Below, in pieces: positions 26,367-35,140 of a DNA stretch of 64,000 nucleotides (within the stretch, counting starts at the first letter, position 1; each line of letters opens with the position of its first letter). Under the pieces are notes generated by a model. That model searched no databases, had not been told where the DNA came from, and saw only the letters and a program-made list of their open reading frames with translations. Source of the stretch: UKL13-2 sp036394575 (GTDB lineage: Bacteria > Pseudomonadota > Gammaproteobacteria > Burkholderiales > Usitatibacteraceae). The DNA is taken from the NCBI GenBank assembly GCA_036394575.1, contig DASWEY010000040.1, positions 5,334 to 69,333 on the forward strand, in the 5' to 3' direction. Both the position numbers and the translations under genes were made by a program.

Positions 26367-27068
26367 TTATTCGCGAAACACCTGGCGGTAACTAGTGTAA
26401 TTGGCGATCGCCAGCAAAGGCAGGGCGACCATCAGGCCGAGGCCGGCGGGCACGGCGGCGACAACAAACACCAGCATCATCAGCAGGCCGAACACACTGA
26501 GCGGCGCCAGGTTGCTGAGACTGGCGTATACGCTCCAGCGCACCGCATGCCAGGTGGACATGCGGCTGAAGGCCAGCAGCGGCGCGACAAACCAGAGCAA
26601 GGCGCGCAACAGGGAATCCGCCGCGAAAAAGATCATCAGCAGCGACTCGCGGCCGTTGACCAGCGCCTGCATTCTCTCCATCGGGTTGGCGTCCGCCGCC
26701 ACCAGTGGTGGCGGCGGGGTATCCATCAGGAATTGCAGCAACACCAACAGCAGCAAATCGATAAGCACGATCGCCACACCGAGCATCACCAGCGGGCGCG
26801 GGTTGAATCGCAGCGCCGCGAACAGATAGCCGGCAGTCACGGTCCCGCCTTGTTCCTGCGCGCGGCAGGCCAGCGCGAAGCCGGCGAAAAACGCCGGCTG
26901 CAGCACGGCCACCATCACGCCGACAACAGGCAGCAGGAGGGAGCCGAACATCAGCAGCCCCCAAGTGCCGGTCAGGACGATCCACGGCAGCGGTTGCTGG
27001 CGAAACAGCGCGAAAGCGTCCTTGATCCAGGTGCCGCCTTGCCGCGCGGGAATATCGATAACTTGCAT
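26367..27068 (-). CDS. BPSS1780-family membrane protein
   Basis: A 233-residue protein with about six hydrophobic segments, starting MQVIDIPARQGGTWIKDAFALF. This N-terminal pattern, in which a predicted amphipathic start is followed by LF-Q-P-PW, is characteristic of the BPSS1780 family found mainly in Burkholderiales. No biochemical function is known. A Pro-rich turn (DTPPPPLVA) lies in the middle. It starts 60 nt after thrB and probably ends the LOG-DUF2782-thrB unit. Confidence 0.88.
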   Translation of the reverse strand: MQVIDIPARQGGTWIKDAFALFRQQPLPWIVLTGTWGLLMFGSLLLPVVGVMVAVLQPAFFAGFALACRAQEQGGTVTAGYLFAALRFNPRPLVMLGVAIVLIDLLLLVLLQFLMDTPPPPLVAADANPMERMQALVNGRESLLMIFFAADSLLRALLWFVAPLLAFSRMSTWHAVRWSVYASLSNLAPLSVFGLLMMLVFVVAAVPAGLGLMVALPLLAIANYTSYRQVFRE

Positions 27069-27128
27069 GGTGTCGTGGTAATTGGAAATGCGATTGGCGA
27101 TTGGACAGAGGATTGGGTCGGGCGATGC

Positions 27129-28103
27129 TCAATCCGGCAACAGGGCGAGAAGCCGCTCCTCGTGGGCACGATGCCATTGCAGCAGGCGCTGCACGAAGGC
27201 ATGGTCCTTGGGATGGGTCAGCGCCGAGTCGCGCGGGAAGTGATGATATCCCAGGCGCCCCAGCCAGGTCCGCAGCGCGGCCGCCCGCAGCATCTGCGGC
27301 CAGGCCATACGCTCGGCCGGGTTAAAACGGCGCACGCCGGCGTAGCCCGCCAGCAGGGCGCGCGCGTTGACGGTATTGAGCGCGGCGGCGGGGTAGGCGG
27401 CGAAATCGAGACACCAGTCGTTCACCGTTACCGCCACATCGAACAGCAGCTGCTCGTTGCAGGCGAAATAGAAATCGATCATCTGCGGCGTGTGCGCCTC
27501 GCCATGATCGTCCCAGAGAATATTGTCGCGGAACAGATCGCCGTGGATCACGCCGCGCGGCAGGTCGAGTTGGTCGAAGCCGGCCTGGCGGGCCAGCTCA
27601 TCGGCGATCAATTCCTGTTCGGCGGCACTCAAATGTGCGCGCAGATCGGCGGCATAGCTGCGCCACCAGGCGGGGCCGCGCCAGTTGGGCATGCCGAGCT
27701 TGAAGTCCTGTGCCGCCGCATGCATGCGCGCCAGCGCCATGCCGACGGCGCGGCAATCGGCCGGCAGGGGATGGGCGAGATCGTTGCCGGCCAGCCGCGT
27801 GACCAGTGCCGCCGGCTTGCCCTGCAGTTCGCGCACCACGCGGCCGTCGGCCGGCCGCAGCGGCGCGGCGCAGGCGATGCCCGCCGTGTGCAGATGCGTC
27901 ATCAGGCCCATGTAAAAATCGAGATCGCGGGGCGGAATTTTTTCGAAGATCGTCAGCACATAACGGCCGCGCGTGGTGGTGACGAAGAAATTCGAATTCT
28001 CGACGCCGGCGGCGATATTCTGGAAATCGATGATATCGCCGACCGCGTAGGGCGCGACGAAGACGCGCGCCTCGTCGACGCTGACCGGGGTAAAGACGCT
28101 CAC
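27129..28103 (-). CDS. thrB: Homoserine kinase ThrB (APH-fold type)
   Basis: It phosphorylates homoserine on the way to threonine. The 324-residue protein is of the aminoglycoside-phosphotransferase-like type used by betaproteobacteria and pseudomonads, not the GHMP kinase of E. coli. The start VFTPVS, the segment GVENSNFFVTTTRGRYVLTI and the catalytic loop VIHGDLFRDNILW are clear. The metal-binding step is MIDFYFACNE rather than the usual DFG. The start codon is GTG at 28103. It follows DUF2782 by 59 nt; the position near polA is conserved in the group. Confidence 0.93.
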   Translation of the reverse strand: MSVFTPVSVDEARVFVAPYAVGDIIDFQNIAAGVENSNFFVTTTRGRYVLTIFEKIPPRDLDFYMGLMTHLHTAGIACAAPLRPADGRVVRELQGKPAALVTRLAGNDLAHPLPADCRAVGMALARMHAAAQDFKLGMPNWRGPAWWRSYAADLRAHLSAAEQELIADELARQAGFDQLDLPRGVIHGDLFRDNILWDDHGEAHTPQMIDFYFACNEQLLFDVAVTVNDWCLDFAAYPAAALNTVNARALLAGYAGVRRFNPAERMAWPQMLRAAALRTWLGRLGYHHFPRDSALTHPKDHAFVQRLLQWHRAHEERLLALLPD

Positions 28104-28162
28104 ATCAGGCCCGGCGCAGGCGAAGCCGTACGCCGCATGCGGCCCCGCTTACTTCCATTCGC

Positions 28163-28537
28163 TCATTTCCATTCAATCAGCACCCAAGTTGGTACCGCAA
28201 TTTTCGGCGCCGGACCGTCCACGCGCGAGAAATTGCCGTCGCCCTTCGGATCGACCAGAAAATAGGCGGCCCCGCCGGCGGGCACCACCCGCATCTTGTA
28301 CAGCTTGCCATTGAGGCGGTATTCCTCGACGGTGTCGGTACCCTTCTTGACGATAGTGACCTTGCCTTCCACCGACAGGTCATCATCCGTCACCTTCGGC
28401 GGGGGCGGCGGTGCTTCCACCGCCTGCAGGTCCTTGGGTTTGGGATGCTCCTTCGACTGGGCGAAGGCGGGAAGCGCCGCGGCAAACGACAGCGCGAATA
28501 TCAGCGGGCAGGCGATTTTTTTCACCATTGTTTTCAT
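28163..28537 (-). CDS. DUF2782 periplasmic protein
   Basis: A 124-residue secreted protein with a signal peptide (KKIACPLIFALSFAAALPAFA). A Pro-rich stretch, EAPPPPPKV, follows, then a compact beta domain (VEEYRLNGKLYKMRVVP and YFLVDPKGDGNF). It matches DUF2782, which in beta- and gammaproteobacteria lies beside polA and thrB. The function is unknown. An AAGGAG ribosome site directly precedes the ATG. Confidence 0.88.
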   Translation of the reverse strand: MKTMVKKIACPLIFALSFAAALPAFAQSKEHPKPKDLQAVEAPPPPPKVTDDDLSVEGKVTIVKKGTDTVEEYRLNGKLYKMRVVPAGGAAYFLVDPKGDGNFSRVDGPAPKIAVPTWVLIEWK

Positions 28538-28547
28538 ATACGACTCC

Positions 28548-29294
28548 TTAAAGAGACATTTCCAGGGCCTTCTCGTCGGGCGAGGGCATGATGCTGCGAG
28601 TCGCGTAATGCTCGAAGATGATATCGACGGCGGTCTGCGCGTCGTCGGTGATCCTGAACAGTTCCATATCCTTGGCGCTGATCACGCCCTCTGTGAGCAT
28701 GGTGGTTTTGATCCAGTCGACCAGGCCCGCCCAGAACCGGCTGCCGACCAGCACGATCGGGATGCGGCGTATCTTGCCCGTCTGTATGAGCGTCAGCGCC
28801 TCCGAGAGTTCATCCAGCGTGCCGAATCCGCCCGGCATCACCACATAAGCGGCGGCATGCTTGACGAACATGGTCTTGCGCGCGAAAAAATGCTGAAACG
28901 ACATCGATACGTCCTGATAGCCATTGCCGCCCTGTTCGAAGGGCAACTGGATGTTGAGGCCCACGCTGGGGCTCTTGCCGCCAATGGCGCCCTTGTTGGC
29001 GGCCTCCATGATGCCGGGCCCGCCGCCCGAGAGCACGCCGAAGCCGGCATCGGACAGCTTGCGCGCGATCGTTTCGGTGAGCGGATAGTAGGGGTTGCTT
29101 TCCTTCAGCCGGGCGCTGCCGAAGATGGCGACCGAGGGGCCGATGTTTTCCAGTTTGTCGGTGGCCGAAACCAATTCGGCGATAATGTTGTACATCCACC
29201 ACGATTCGCGGGCAGCCGTCATCGACTGGAACATCATTTCCGGATCGGCGCGCTTCGGTATTTTCGTCGCCGAATTTTTGTTTTTTGGTTCCAA
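28548..29294 (-). CDS. LOG-family (TIGR00730) nucleotide phosphoribohydrolase-like protein
   Basis: A Rossmann-fold protein of about 248 residues. It has SGGGPGIMEAANKGA and PGGFGTLDEL, the latter being the PGGxGTxxE motif that binds the ribose phosphate in LOG/PpnN enzymes. These hydrolyse nucleoside monophosphates to a base and ribose 5-phosphate; the physiological substrate here is open. I favour the TTG at 29294, which has GGAG nine nt upstream. Other in-frame options are the TTG at 29309 and an ATG further in. The start lies 14 bp from the divergent polA start. Confidence 0.88.
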   Translation of the reverse strand: MEPKNKNSATKIPKRADPEMMFQSMTAARESWWMYNIIAELVSATDKLENIGPSVAIFGSARLKESNPYYPLTETIARKLSDAGFGVLSGGGPGIMEAANKGAIGGKSPSVGLNIQLPFEQGGNGYQDVSMSFQHFFARKTMFVKHAAAYVVMPGGFGTLDELSEALTLIQTGKIRRIPIVLVGSRFWAGLVDWIKTTMLTEGVISAKDMELFRITDDAQTAVDIIFEHYATRSIMPSPDEKALEMSL

Positions 29295-29308
29295 AATAAA
29301 TTTCTCCA

Positions 29309-32152
29309 ATGAGCCTTTTGCCAAACGCCGATACCGACGCCGACAGCAACCATCCGGCTGCAACGCAGCCCAAACACCTGTTGCTCGTCGATATCTCGAG
29401 CTATTTTTACCGGGCGTTCCATGCCATGCCGGATTTGCGCAGCCCGGCGGGGTTGCCCACCGGCGCCATCTACGGCGTTGCCAGCATGCTCAAGCGACTT
29501 CGCGATGAGCACCCTCACGATTATAGCGCTTGCGTGTTTGACCCCAAGGGGCCGACCTTTCGCGACGAAATCTATAAGGAATACAAAGCCACGCGTTCGG
29601 CGATGCCCGAGGACTTGGTCACACAGCTGGCACCGATGCGCGAAACCATCGAGGCGCTGGGCTGGCCCTGCGTGGTGGTCGACGGCATGGAGGCCGACGA
29701 TGTGATCGGCACCCTGGCGGTTCAAGCCAGCGCGCGCGGCGTGAAAACCATGGTTTCCACCGGCGACAAGGATCTGGCGCAGCTGGTCAACGACCAAGTC
29801 ACCCTGGTCAACACCATGAGCAACGAGCGTCTCGACGTGGCCGGCGTGCAGGAAAAGTTCGGCGTGCCGCCGGAGCGCATCGTCGACTATCTGGCCCTGA
29901 TGGGCGATAACGTCGATAACGTCCCCGGCGTGGAAAAGGTCGGACCCAAAACCGCGGCGAAATGGATCGCCGAATACGGTTCGCTCGACGGGGTGATCGC
30001 CAATGCCGCCAATATCAAGGGCGTGGTTGGCGACAATCTGCGCAAGGCGCTGGATTGGCTGCCCACCGGCCGCGTGCTGGTGACGGTGAAATGCGATGTG
30101 CCGCTGCCGTTCGAGTTCGACGCGCTGGCCTACCAGGCGCCGGATATCGACAAGCTCGACAAATTGTATGAGCAATTCGGCTTCAAGGGCATGCGCGCGG
30201 CGCTCAAGGGCAAGAGCGGCGACGCCGGCGTGACCGCGACCGCAGCGGTCGAGGGCGATGCGGTGTTCAGACAGGCCGACAAGGACGCCACCGCCAGCCG
30301 CTGGTCTTCCGGCGAGGCGGCGGCGAAACAAACCGAATTCATCAACACGCGCGATTACGAATGCGTGTTGACCGAGGCGCAGCTCGATGCCTGGCTGGCC
30401 AGGCTCGACGCCGCCGAACTTTCCGCCATCGACACCGAGACGACCAGCCTCGATCCGCTCACCGCGCAGATCGTCGGCCTGTCGTTTTCCTGCGCGGCCG
30501 GTCATGCGGCGTATATGCCGCTGCGGCATGTCTATCCCGGCGCACCCGATCAGCTCGATTTCGACGCTGCCATCGCCAAGCTGCGCCCCTGGCTGGAGGA
30601 TCCGCGCAAGAAAAAACTGGGCCAGAACATCAAATACGATTTGCATGTATTCGCCAATCACGGCATTCGCGTGCGGGGCTATGTGCACGACACCCTGCTG
30701 CAGAGCTATGTGCTGGAAAGCCATCAGCGCCACGACATGGAATCGCTGGCCACGCGCCACCTCGGCGCCAAAACCGTCGCTTATGAGGACGTCGCCGGCA
30801 AGGGCGCCACGCAAATCGGTTTCGACCAGGTGTCGATCGATACCGCCACCAACTACTCCGCCGAGGATTCGGACGTCACCCTGCAGTTGCACCATGCGCT
30901 TTATCCGCAGATCGCCGAAGACGCGCAGCTCAATCGTGTCTATACCGACATCGAAATGCCGACCACTCATGTGCTGCTCACCATCGAGCGCAACGGCGTG
31001 CTGATCGACGGTGCTTTGCTGGAGAAACAAAGCGGTGAGCTGGGGCAGAAAATGCTCGAACTCGAAGCCCGGGCGCACGAAGAGGCCGGCCAGCCCTTCA
31101 ATCTCGGCTCGCCCAAGCAGCTCGCGGAAATCCTGTTCGACAAAAAAGGCATCAAGCCACTGAAAAAAACGCCCGGCGGCGCGCCGTCGACCGACGAGGA
31201 AACGCTGGAAAAACTGGCGCTGGATTATCCCCTGCCGAAAATCATTCTCGACTATCGCGGTGTGTCGAAACTGAAAAGTACCTATACCGACAAACTGCCG
31301 AGGATGGTCAATGCGCGCACCGGTCGCGTGCACACCACCTATTCGCAGGCGACGGCGGTGACGGGCCGGCTCGCGTCCAACGACCCCAATCTGCAAAACA
31401 TCCCGGTGCGCACGGCCGAGGGGCGGCGCATTCGCGAAGCGTTCATCGCGCCGGCCGGGCATGTCCTCGTCTCGGCCGACTATTCGCAGATCGAATTGCG
31501 CATCATGGCGCATCTGTCCGGCGATGTCGGCCTGCTGAAGGCATTTGCCGATGGCGAAGACGTGCACCGCGCGACCGCCGCCGAAGTGTTCGGCGTCGAA
31601 CGCAGCCAGGTATCGAGCGAGCAGCGCCGTTATGCCAAGGTCATCAACTTTGGTTTGATCTACGGCATGAGCGCCTTCGGCCTGGCCGGCAACCTGGGTA
31701 TCGAGCGCAGCGCCGCCGCCGCCTATATAGACCGCTACTTCGCCCGCTATCCCGGGGTGAAGCAATACATGGAGCGCACCCGCGCCGAAGCCCATGACCG
31801 TGGCTATGTGGAAACCGTATTCGGCCGCCGGTTGTGGTTGCCCGATATCCGCTCCGGCAACCAGGCGCGCCGCCAGGGCGCCGAGCGCGCGGCCATCAAT
31901 GCACCGATGCAGGGGACGGCCGCCGATTTGATCAAGCTTGCGATGATCGCGGTGCAGGGCTGGCTGGAAAAAGAAAAACTCGCCACCAAACTTATCATGC
32001 AGGTGCACGACGAACTGGTGCTGGAAGTGCCGGATTCAGAGTTGGCGCGCGTGCAGCGGGAAATTCCGGCGCTGATGACCGGCGTGGCCAAACTGGATGT
32101 GCCGCTGGTGGCAGAACCGGGCGTAGGGGTGAACTGGGAAGAGGCGCACTAA
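29309..32152 (+). CDS. polA: DNA polymerase I
   Basis: A 947-residue polymerase for repair and RNA primer removal. It has a 5'-3' nuclease domain (HLLLVDISSYFYRAFHAMP, then GMEADDVIGTLA and STGDKDLAQL). The 3'-5' exonuclease domain is intact: Exo I IDTETTS with D375 and E377, Exo II GQNIKYDLHVF and Exo III YSAEDSD. The polymerase motifs are A (SADYSQIELRI), B (RRYAKVINFGLIYGMSAFG) and C (VHDELVLEVP). The first two residues after VD are Ile-Ser where Gly-Ser is usual. No clear ribosome site precedes the ATG. Confidence 0.97.
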   Translation: MSLLPNADTDADSNHPAATQPKHLLLVDISSYFYRAFHAMPDLRSPAGLPTGAIYGVASMLKRLRDEHPHDYSACVFDPKGPTFRDEIYKEYKATRSAMPEDLVTQLAPMRETIEALGWPCVVVDGMEADDVIGTLAVQASARGVKTMVSTGDKDLAQLVNDQVTLVNTMSNERLDVAGVQEKFGVPPERIVDYLALMGDNVDNVPGVEKVGPKTAAKWIAEYGSLDGVIANAANIKGVVGDNLRKALDWLPTGRVLVTVKCDVPLPFEFDALAYQAPDIDKLDKLYEQFGFKGMRAALKGKSGDAGVTATAAVEGDAVFRQADKDATASRWSSGEAAAKQTEFINTRDYECVLTEAQLDAWLARLDAAELSAIDTETTSLDPLTAQIVGLSFSCAAGHAAYMPLRHVYPGAPDQLDFDAAIAKLRPWLEDPRKKKLGQNIKYDLHVFANHGIRVRGYVHDTLLQSYVLESHQRHDMESLATRHLGAKTVAYEDVAGKGATQIGFDQVSIDTATNYSAEDSDVTLQLHHALYPQIAEDAQLNRVYTDIEMPTTHVLLTIERNGVLIDGALLEKQSGELGQKMLELEARAHEEAGQPFNLGSPKQLAEILFDKKGIKPLKKTPGGAPSTDEETLEKLALDYPLPKIILDYRGVSKLKSTYTDKLPRMVNARTGRVHTTYSQATAVTGRLASNDPNLQNIPVRTAEGRRIREAFIAPAGHVLVSADYSQIELRIMAHLSGDVGLLKAFADGEDVHRATAAEVFGVERSQVSSEQRRYAKVINFGLIYGMSAFGLAGNLGIERSAAAAYIDRYFARYPGVKQYMERTRAEAHDRGYVETVFGRRLWLPDIRSGNQARRQGAERAAINAPMQGTAADLIKLAMIAVQGWLEKEKLATKLIMQVHDELVLEVPDSELARVQREIPALMTGVAKLDVPLVAEPGVGVNWEEAH

Positions 32153-32194
32153 GCGCTGCGGCTGGTTGTCGCGAGAATTTTCGCAACAGATCGT

Positions 32195-32569
32195 TCAGGT
32201 TTTCTGCGCCGCGCTGGCATCGATATCCGCCAGGCATTCGCGTCCCTTGTCGGTCACCTCAAAATGTCCCGGGGTCGGGCCGGCCATTACGTAACCCTTG
32301 CGTGCCAGGAAAGCCGCCGCCTTGCCCTCCAGCCGCGCGTCGGCATCAAGGGCAACCGCACGCAGGCCGGTGATGCAATGCTTGATGAACAGCGCTTCCG
32401 CGCCTTTCTCCGTTAATTCGTAACTGCCATTGCGCCGATGCGCCAGCAGTTTGATGCCGACCAGATGCCTGGCATTTCTGGCGATGCAGGCGCTGGGTTT
32501 GTCGGATGGCTTCGACTGACTGACCTGCTCCAGCGCTTCGAATTCGTCCCTGCTCAATGGATGGTTCAC
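32195..32569 (-). CDS. Hypothetical protein, possibly two winged-helix-like repeats
   Basis: A protein of about 124 residues starting at a GTG (NHPLSRDEFEALEQV). Two similar segments can be seen: KLLAHRRNGSYELTEKGAEALF and GYVMAGPTPGHFEVTDKGRECL. Both read like the wing-strand end of a winged helix, as in MarR-type or RIO-type DNA-binding domains. I do not recognise the family. The frame stays open upstream, but that part looks non-coding. It converges with polA across 42 bp. Confidence 0.6.
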   Translation of the reverse strand: MNHPLSRDEFEALEQVSQSKPSDKPSACIARNARHLVGIKLLAHRRNGSYELTEKGAEALFIKHCITGLRAVALDADARLEGKAAAFLARKGYVMAGPTPGHFEVTDKGRECLADIDASAAQKT

Positions 32570-32668
32570 GGTGTTTTCTTGAAATTGCTTCAATGTTGAA
32601 GCGAGGGTCCATGGTACGGGCTGCCGGTGCACAACGCAAAGTGCCGTCTGCAGCCTTGGCGCAAATGA

Positions 32669-32697
32669 AAATGGCCACGCATAACACGTGGCCATTT
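32669..32697 (-). terminator. Intrinsic terminator for the small membrane-protein gene
   Basis: A perfect 11-bp stem (AAATGGCCACG with CGTGGCCATTT) with a 7-nt loop. Read on the minus strand it runs into TTTTCATTT. It lies about 65 nt past the stop of the 74-residue gene on that strand. On the plus strand CTTTT follows, so it may also work in that direction. Confidence 0.6.
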
Positions 32698-32762
32698 CTT
32701 TTCTGCCTGCGCAGCCCCGGCAATCTCGGTTGCGGTCCCTGTCCGAACGTAGCGGAAAGCAA

Positions 32763-32987
32763 TTACAACTGTGCGTGTTTGCGCGAGGCGATGACGACGA
32801 TGGCTTCCAGTTTCTGCACGGCGGGGCGCGGTGCGATGACAGCGGTGGCCTGGTGCGCAACGGCCACTTCGGCGGGGCGGGCGCTGACCGGGTTGCTGGT
32901 CAGCATCGAGCCGACAATCACGACGAGGGCGATGGCGAGGCTGGCGACGGCGGCATTGTCTTTGCTGGTGTTGAATTCGGTTTTCAT
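32763..32987 (-). CDS. Small single-pass membrane protein, unknown
   Basis: A 74-residue frame with a strong AGGAG ribosome site 7 nt before the ATG. One transmembrane helix lies at about residues 13-30 (AVASLAIALVVIVGSML). An Ala/Val-rich C-terminal half with AVQKLEAIVVIASRKH follows. A terminator-like hairpin lies downstream at 32669-32697. The ribosome site, hydrophobic helix and terminator together argue for a real gene. I do not recognise the family. Confidence 0.6.
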   Translation of the reverse strand: MKTEFNTSKDNAAVASLAIALVVIVGSMLTSNPVSARPAEVAVAHQATAVIAPRPAVQKLEAIVVIASRKHAQL

Positions 32988-33338
32988 GTGTGACTCCTGG
33001 GGTTCGGGGTGGCTGCGTTCGGGGTGTTGCGCTTGTTGATGGCTCCACTTTAGGGTTGCCGCGCCGAACGCTCAATCGCGTTGCGACGAAACTGCAAAAA
33101 TGCCGTGCGGAACGTCCGATTTGTGGCGGTTTCGCCATTTGCGGGCCCGAATCCACGGCATAAAAATGCGCACTGCCGGCCGTTTCCTGCGTCGCCAGAC
33201 TTATTTCTTGTTTGCCAAAGTCTAGTATCCACGCGCCTTTTGGGGCAAAAATGCCCCGAAATGCGCGCCAATGCTGGGGTTTGCATTTCTTTGTGGACGC
33301 AGGCGTATAGTTTGGCAAACCATAACCGGGGGAAGCGT
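32988..33338. other. Intergenic region between divergent genes
   Basis: This 351-bp stretch separates the 74-residue gene from mgtE. It holds copy D of the dispersed palindrome (33222-33277). A weak promoter candidate for mgtE is TTGCAT, 19 nt, then TATAGT around 33281-33311; the TTGCAT falls in the flank of the repeat. I see no RNA gene and no magnesium-riboswitch-like structure. Confidence 0.4.
33222..33277 (-). repeat. Copy D of the dispersed palindromic element, inverted orientation
   Basis: On the minus strand it reads CCAGCATTGGCGCG, then a central GGGGCATTTTTGCCCC, then GGCGCG and a decayed outer arm. The flank AGAAATGCAAACC matches AAATACAAACT of copy B. The outer-arm pairing is imperfect, but the inner GGGGC..GCCCC hairpin is perfect. 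It is the only copy between two divergent genes. Confidence 0.75.
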
Positions 33339-34583
33339 GTGTCCGATCACATTCCGTTTACGTCTCCACTGCCGCCGGAACATGCGCGCCGCCAACTGGT
33401 TGCGGCACTCAAGGCCAATCCGCCCGGCACCGCCGCCGCCCTGCTGGCGCGAACCGAGGACCGCCTTGCCGTTGAGGCGCTTGCCGAACTCAATCCCGCC
33501 TTCATCCAGGACATCCTCGCCGCGCTGCCGACGCCGCGCCGCGAGAATATCCTCGACAGCGCATCGGTGGAACTGGCGCGTCAATGGCGGCGCAACCAGA
33601 TCTATCCGGGCGATACCCTCGGCCGCTTGATGGAACCGGCGTACGCGGTGTTCGGCCCCGAGACCTCGGTGGGCGAGGCGGTGGATTTTTTGCGCACCCT
33701 GATCCGTACCGCGTTCATCACTTATGGCTATGTCACCGCGCCGGACGGCAGGCTGCTGGGCCTCATCACCATGCGCGATCTGCTGTTTTCCGAGCGGCTT
33801 GTGCCGCTCAGCAGCATCATGCTGCGCGACGTGTTCACCTTCCGGCCGGAAATGGATGTGTCGTCGGCGATGCAGCTGTCAATGAGCCGCCACTACCCGG
33901 TGTATCCGGTATGCGACGCCGAGGGGCGCCTGCTGGGCCTGGTGCGCGGCCAGGCGATCTTCGAGGCCAAGGCCTTCGAGATCACCGCGCAGGCCGGCAG
34001 CATGGTCGGTGTAGAAAAGGAAGAACGCATCTCCACACCGATGATGCGCAGCTTCAAGTTTCGCCATCCCTGGCTGCAGCTCAATCTGCTCACTGCTTTT
34101 CTGGCCGGCGGGGTGGTGGCGATGTTCCAGGGCACCATCGACAAGCTGGTGATTCTCGCCGCGTTCCTGCCGGTGCTGGCCGGGCAATCGGGCAACACCG
34201 GCTGCCAGGCGCTGGCGGTGACCCTGCGCGGCATCACCCTGGGCGAGATCAGGCCCGGCGACGGCAAAATGCTGATCACCAAAGAAGGCCTGCTCGGCGC
34301 CTTGAACGGTGCACCGATCGGCGTGGTCGCCGGTATCGCCATGTATGTAACGGCCTCCGCCCAGCACTCGCCACATGCGCTGGTGCTCGCCGCCGTGGTG
34401 TTCCTGGCCATGGTCGGCGCCTGTACCATCAGCGGCATCTCCGGCGCGGTGGTGCCATTGACGCTGAAGCGCTTCGGCACCGATCCGGCGACGGCCTCGA
34501 GTATTTTTCTGACCACCGCGACCGATATCGTCAGCATGGGCATGCTGCTGGGGCTGGCGACGCTGCTGGTGCCCCTGGCCTGA
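33339..34583 (+). CDS. mgtE: MgtE-family magnesium transporter
   Basis: A 414-residue inner-membrane Mg2+ channel/transporter. The N-terminal helical MgtE_N domain is residues 1-90 or so (ARTEDRLAVEALAELNPAF). A CBS pair follows (VGEAVDFLRTLIRTAF, LLGLITMRDLLF, SRHYPVYPVCDAEGRLLGLV). The C-terminal membrane domain has about five helices and carries GQSGNTGCQALAVTLRG, the MgtE pore signature. The protein is a little shorter than typical MgtE (about 450). The GTG at 33339 was chosen for its GGGGGAAG ribosome site and family start; the frame is open far upstream through the repeat. Confidence 0.92.
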   Translation: MSDHIPFTSPLPPEHARRQLVAALKANPPGTAAALLARTEDRLAVEALAELNPAFIQDILAALPTPRRENILDSASVELARQWRRNQIYPGDTLGRLMEPAYAVFGPETSVGEAVDFLRTLIRTAFITYGYVTAPDGRLLGLITMRDLLFSERLVPLSSIMLRDVFTFRPEMDVSSAMQLSMSRHYPVYPVCDAEGRLLGLVRGQAIFEAKAFEITAQAGSMVGVEKEERISTPMMRSFKFRHPWLQLNLLTAFLAGGVVAMFQGTIDKLVILAAFLPVLAGQSGNTGCQALAVTLRGITLGEIRPGDGKMLITKEGLLGALNGAPIGVVAGIAMYVTASAQHSPHALVLAAVVFLAMVGACTISGISGAVVPLTLKRFGTDPATASSIFLTTATDIVSMGMLLGLATLLVPLA

Positions 34584-34607
34584 TCCCCGGATTCCCAGGG
34601 CAATAAG

Positions 34608-34636
34608 ACAAAAGCCCCGCAATGCGGAGCTTTTGT
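34608..34636 (+). terminator. Intrinsic terminator after mgtE
   Basis: ACAAAAGC pairs with GCTTTTGT around an inner CCGC/GCGG stem with one bulge and an AAT loop, followed by GTTT. It lies 25 nt after the mgtE stop. The structure is nearly symmetrical, so it could also serve the BLUF gene, which ends at 34673 on the other strand. Confidence 0.65.
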
Positions 34637-34672
34637 GTTTCGATGGCTGCTGCGTTCAAGCCGGCGGAAGGT

Positions 34673-35101
34673 TCAGCCTCCCGGCCCCATGATCGAAGCG
34701 GTGGCCATCATTTCATTGAGCAGCGCCATCGAGACCTTGCCCGAGACCGTATAAGGGTCGAGTTCGGCGCGTTCGGAATACTTGATGAGCAGCGAGGGGT
34801 TGATGCGGTTCAGCGAAACCTGTCCCATCGACCAGTGCGCGAAGCTGCGCTCGTCGATTTCCTCGTAGCTCAGCAACACGACGTCCTGATGCCGCGGGTC
34901 GTTGGCAATCTTGTTGTACAGCTTGTTGATTTCCAGGCGCCCGCCTTCGAGGACCTGCAAAAAAATCCTGCCGCTGCAGCACAGTACGCCGGTGATGCCG
35001 TGCTGTGGATTGCTGGTGCGCGATTTGACCATGATGGCGGTGAGGTCGTCCTGCGAAATGGTTTCCTTGGTGCGGCTGCAGTACATCAGGCGGACTAGCA
35101 T
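34673..35101 (-). CDS. BLUF-domain blue-light sensor protein
   Basis: A 142-residue protein made almost only of a BLUF (FAD-binding blue-light) domain. The photocycle residues are present: Y7 in LMYCSRT, N31 in TSNPQHGITG, Q49 in FLQVLEGG, W90 and M92 in HWSMG. A C-terminal helical cap of 40 or so residues follows; there is no EAL, GGDEF or other output domain. Short BLUF proteins signal through protein partners. It starts 39 nt after folE with GGGGAA upstream, so it looks like the third gene of folE2-folE-BLUF. Confidence 0.93.
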   Translation of the reverse strand: MLVRLMYCSRTKETISQDDLTAIMVKSRTSNPQHGITGVLCCSGRIFLQVLEGGRLEINKLYNKIANDPRHQDVVLLSYEEIDERSFAHWSMGQVSLNRINPSLLIKYSERAELDPYTVSGKVSMALLNEMMATASIMGPGG

Positions 35102-35140
35102 GGTGCGATTCCCCGGGTTATTTTTGTGGCGCCAGCCTGC

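Noticed and set aside
29234..32008. 924-codon open frame on the minus strand opposite polA
   Set aside because: It lies wholly over polA, whose domains and motifs are all in the plus frame. Long antisense frames are expected at this GC content. Its His/Gln/Gly-rich translation has no recognisable domain.
32988..33338. Magnesium riboswitch (M-box) before mgtE
   Set aside because: The gap holds the dispersed palindrome and no M-box-like set of helices. M-boxes are mainly found in Firmicutes.
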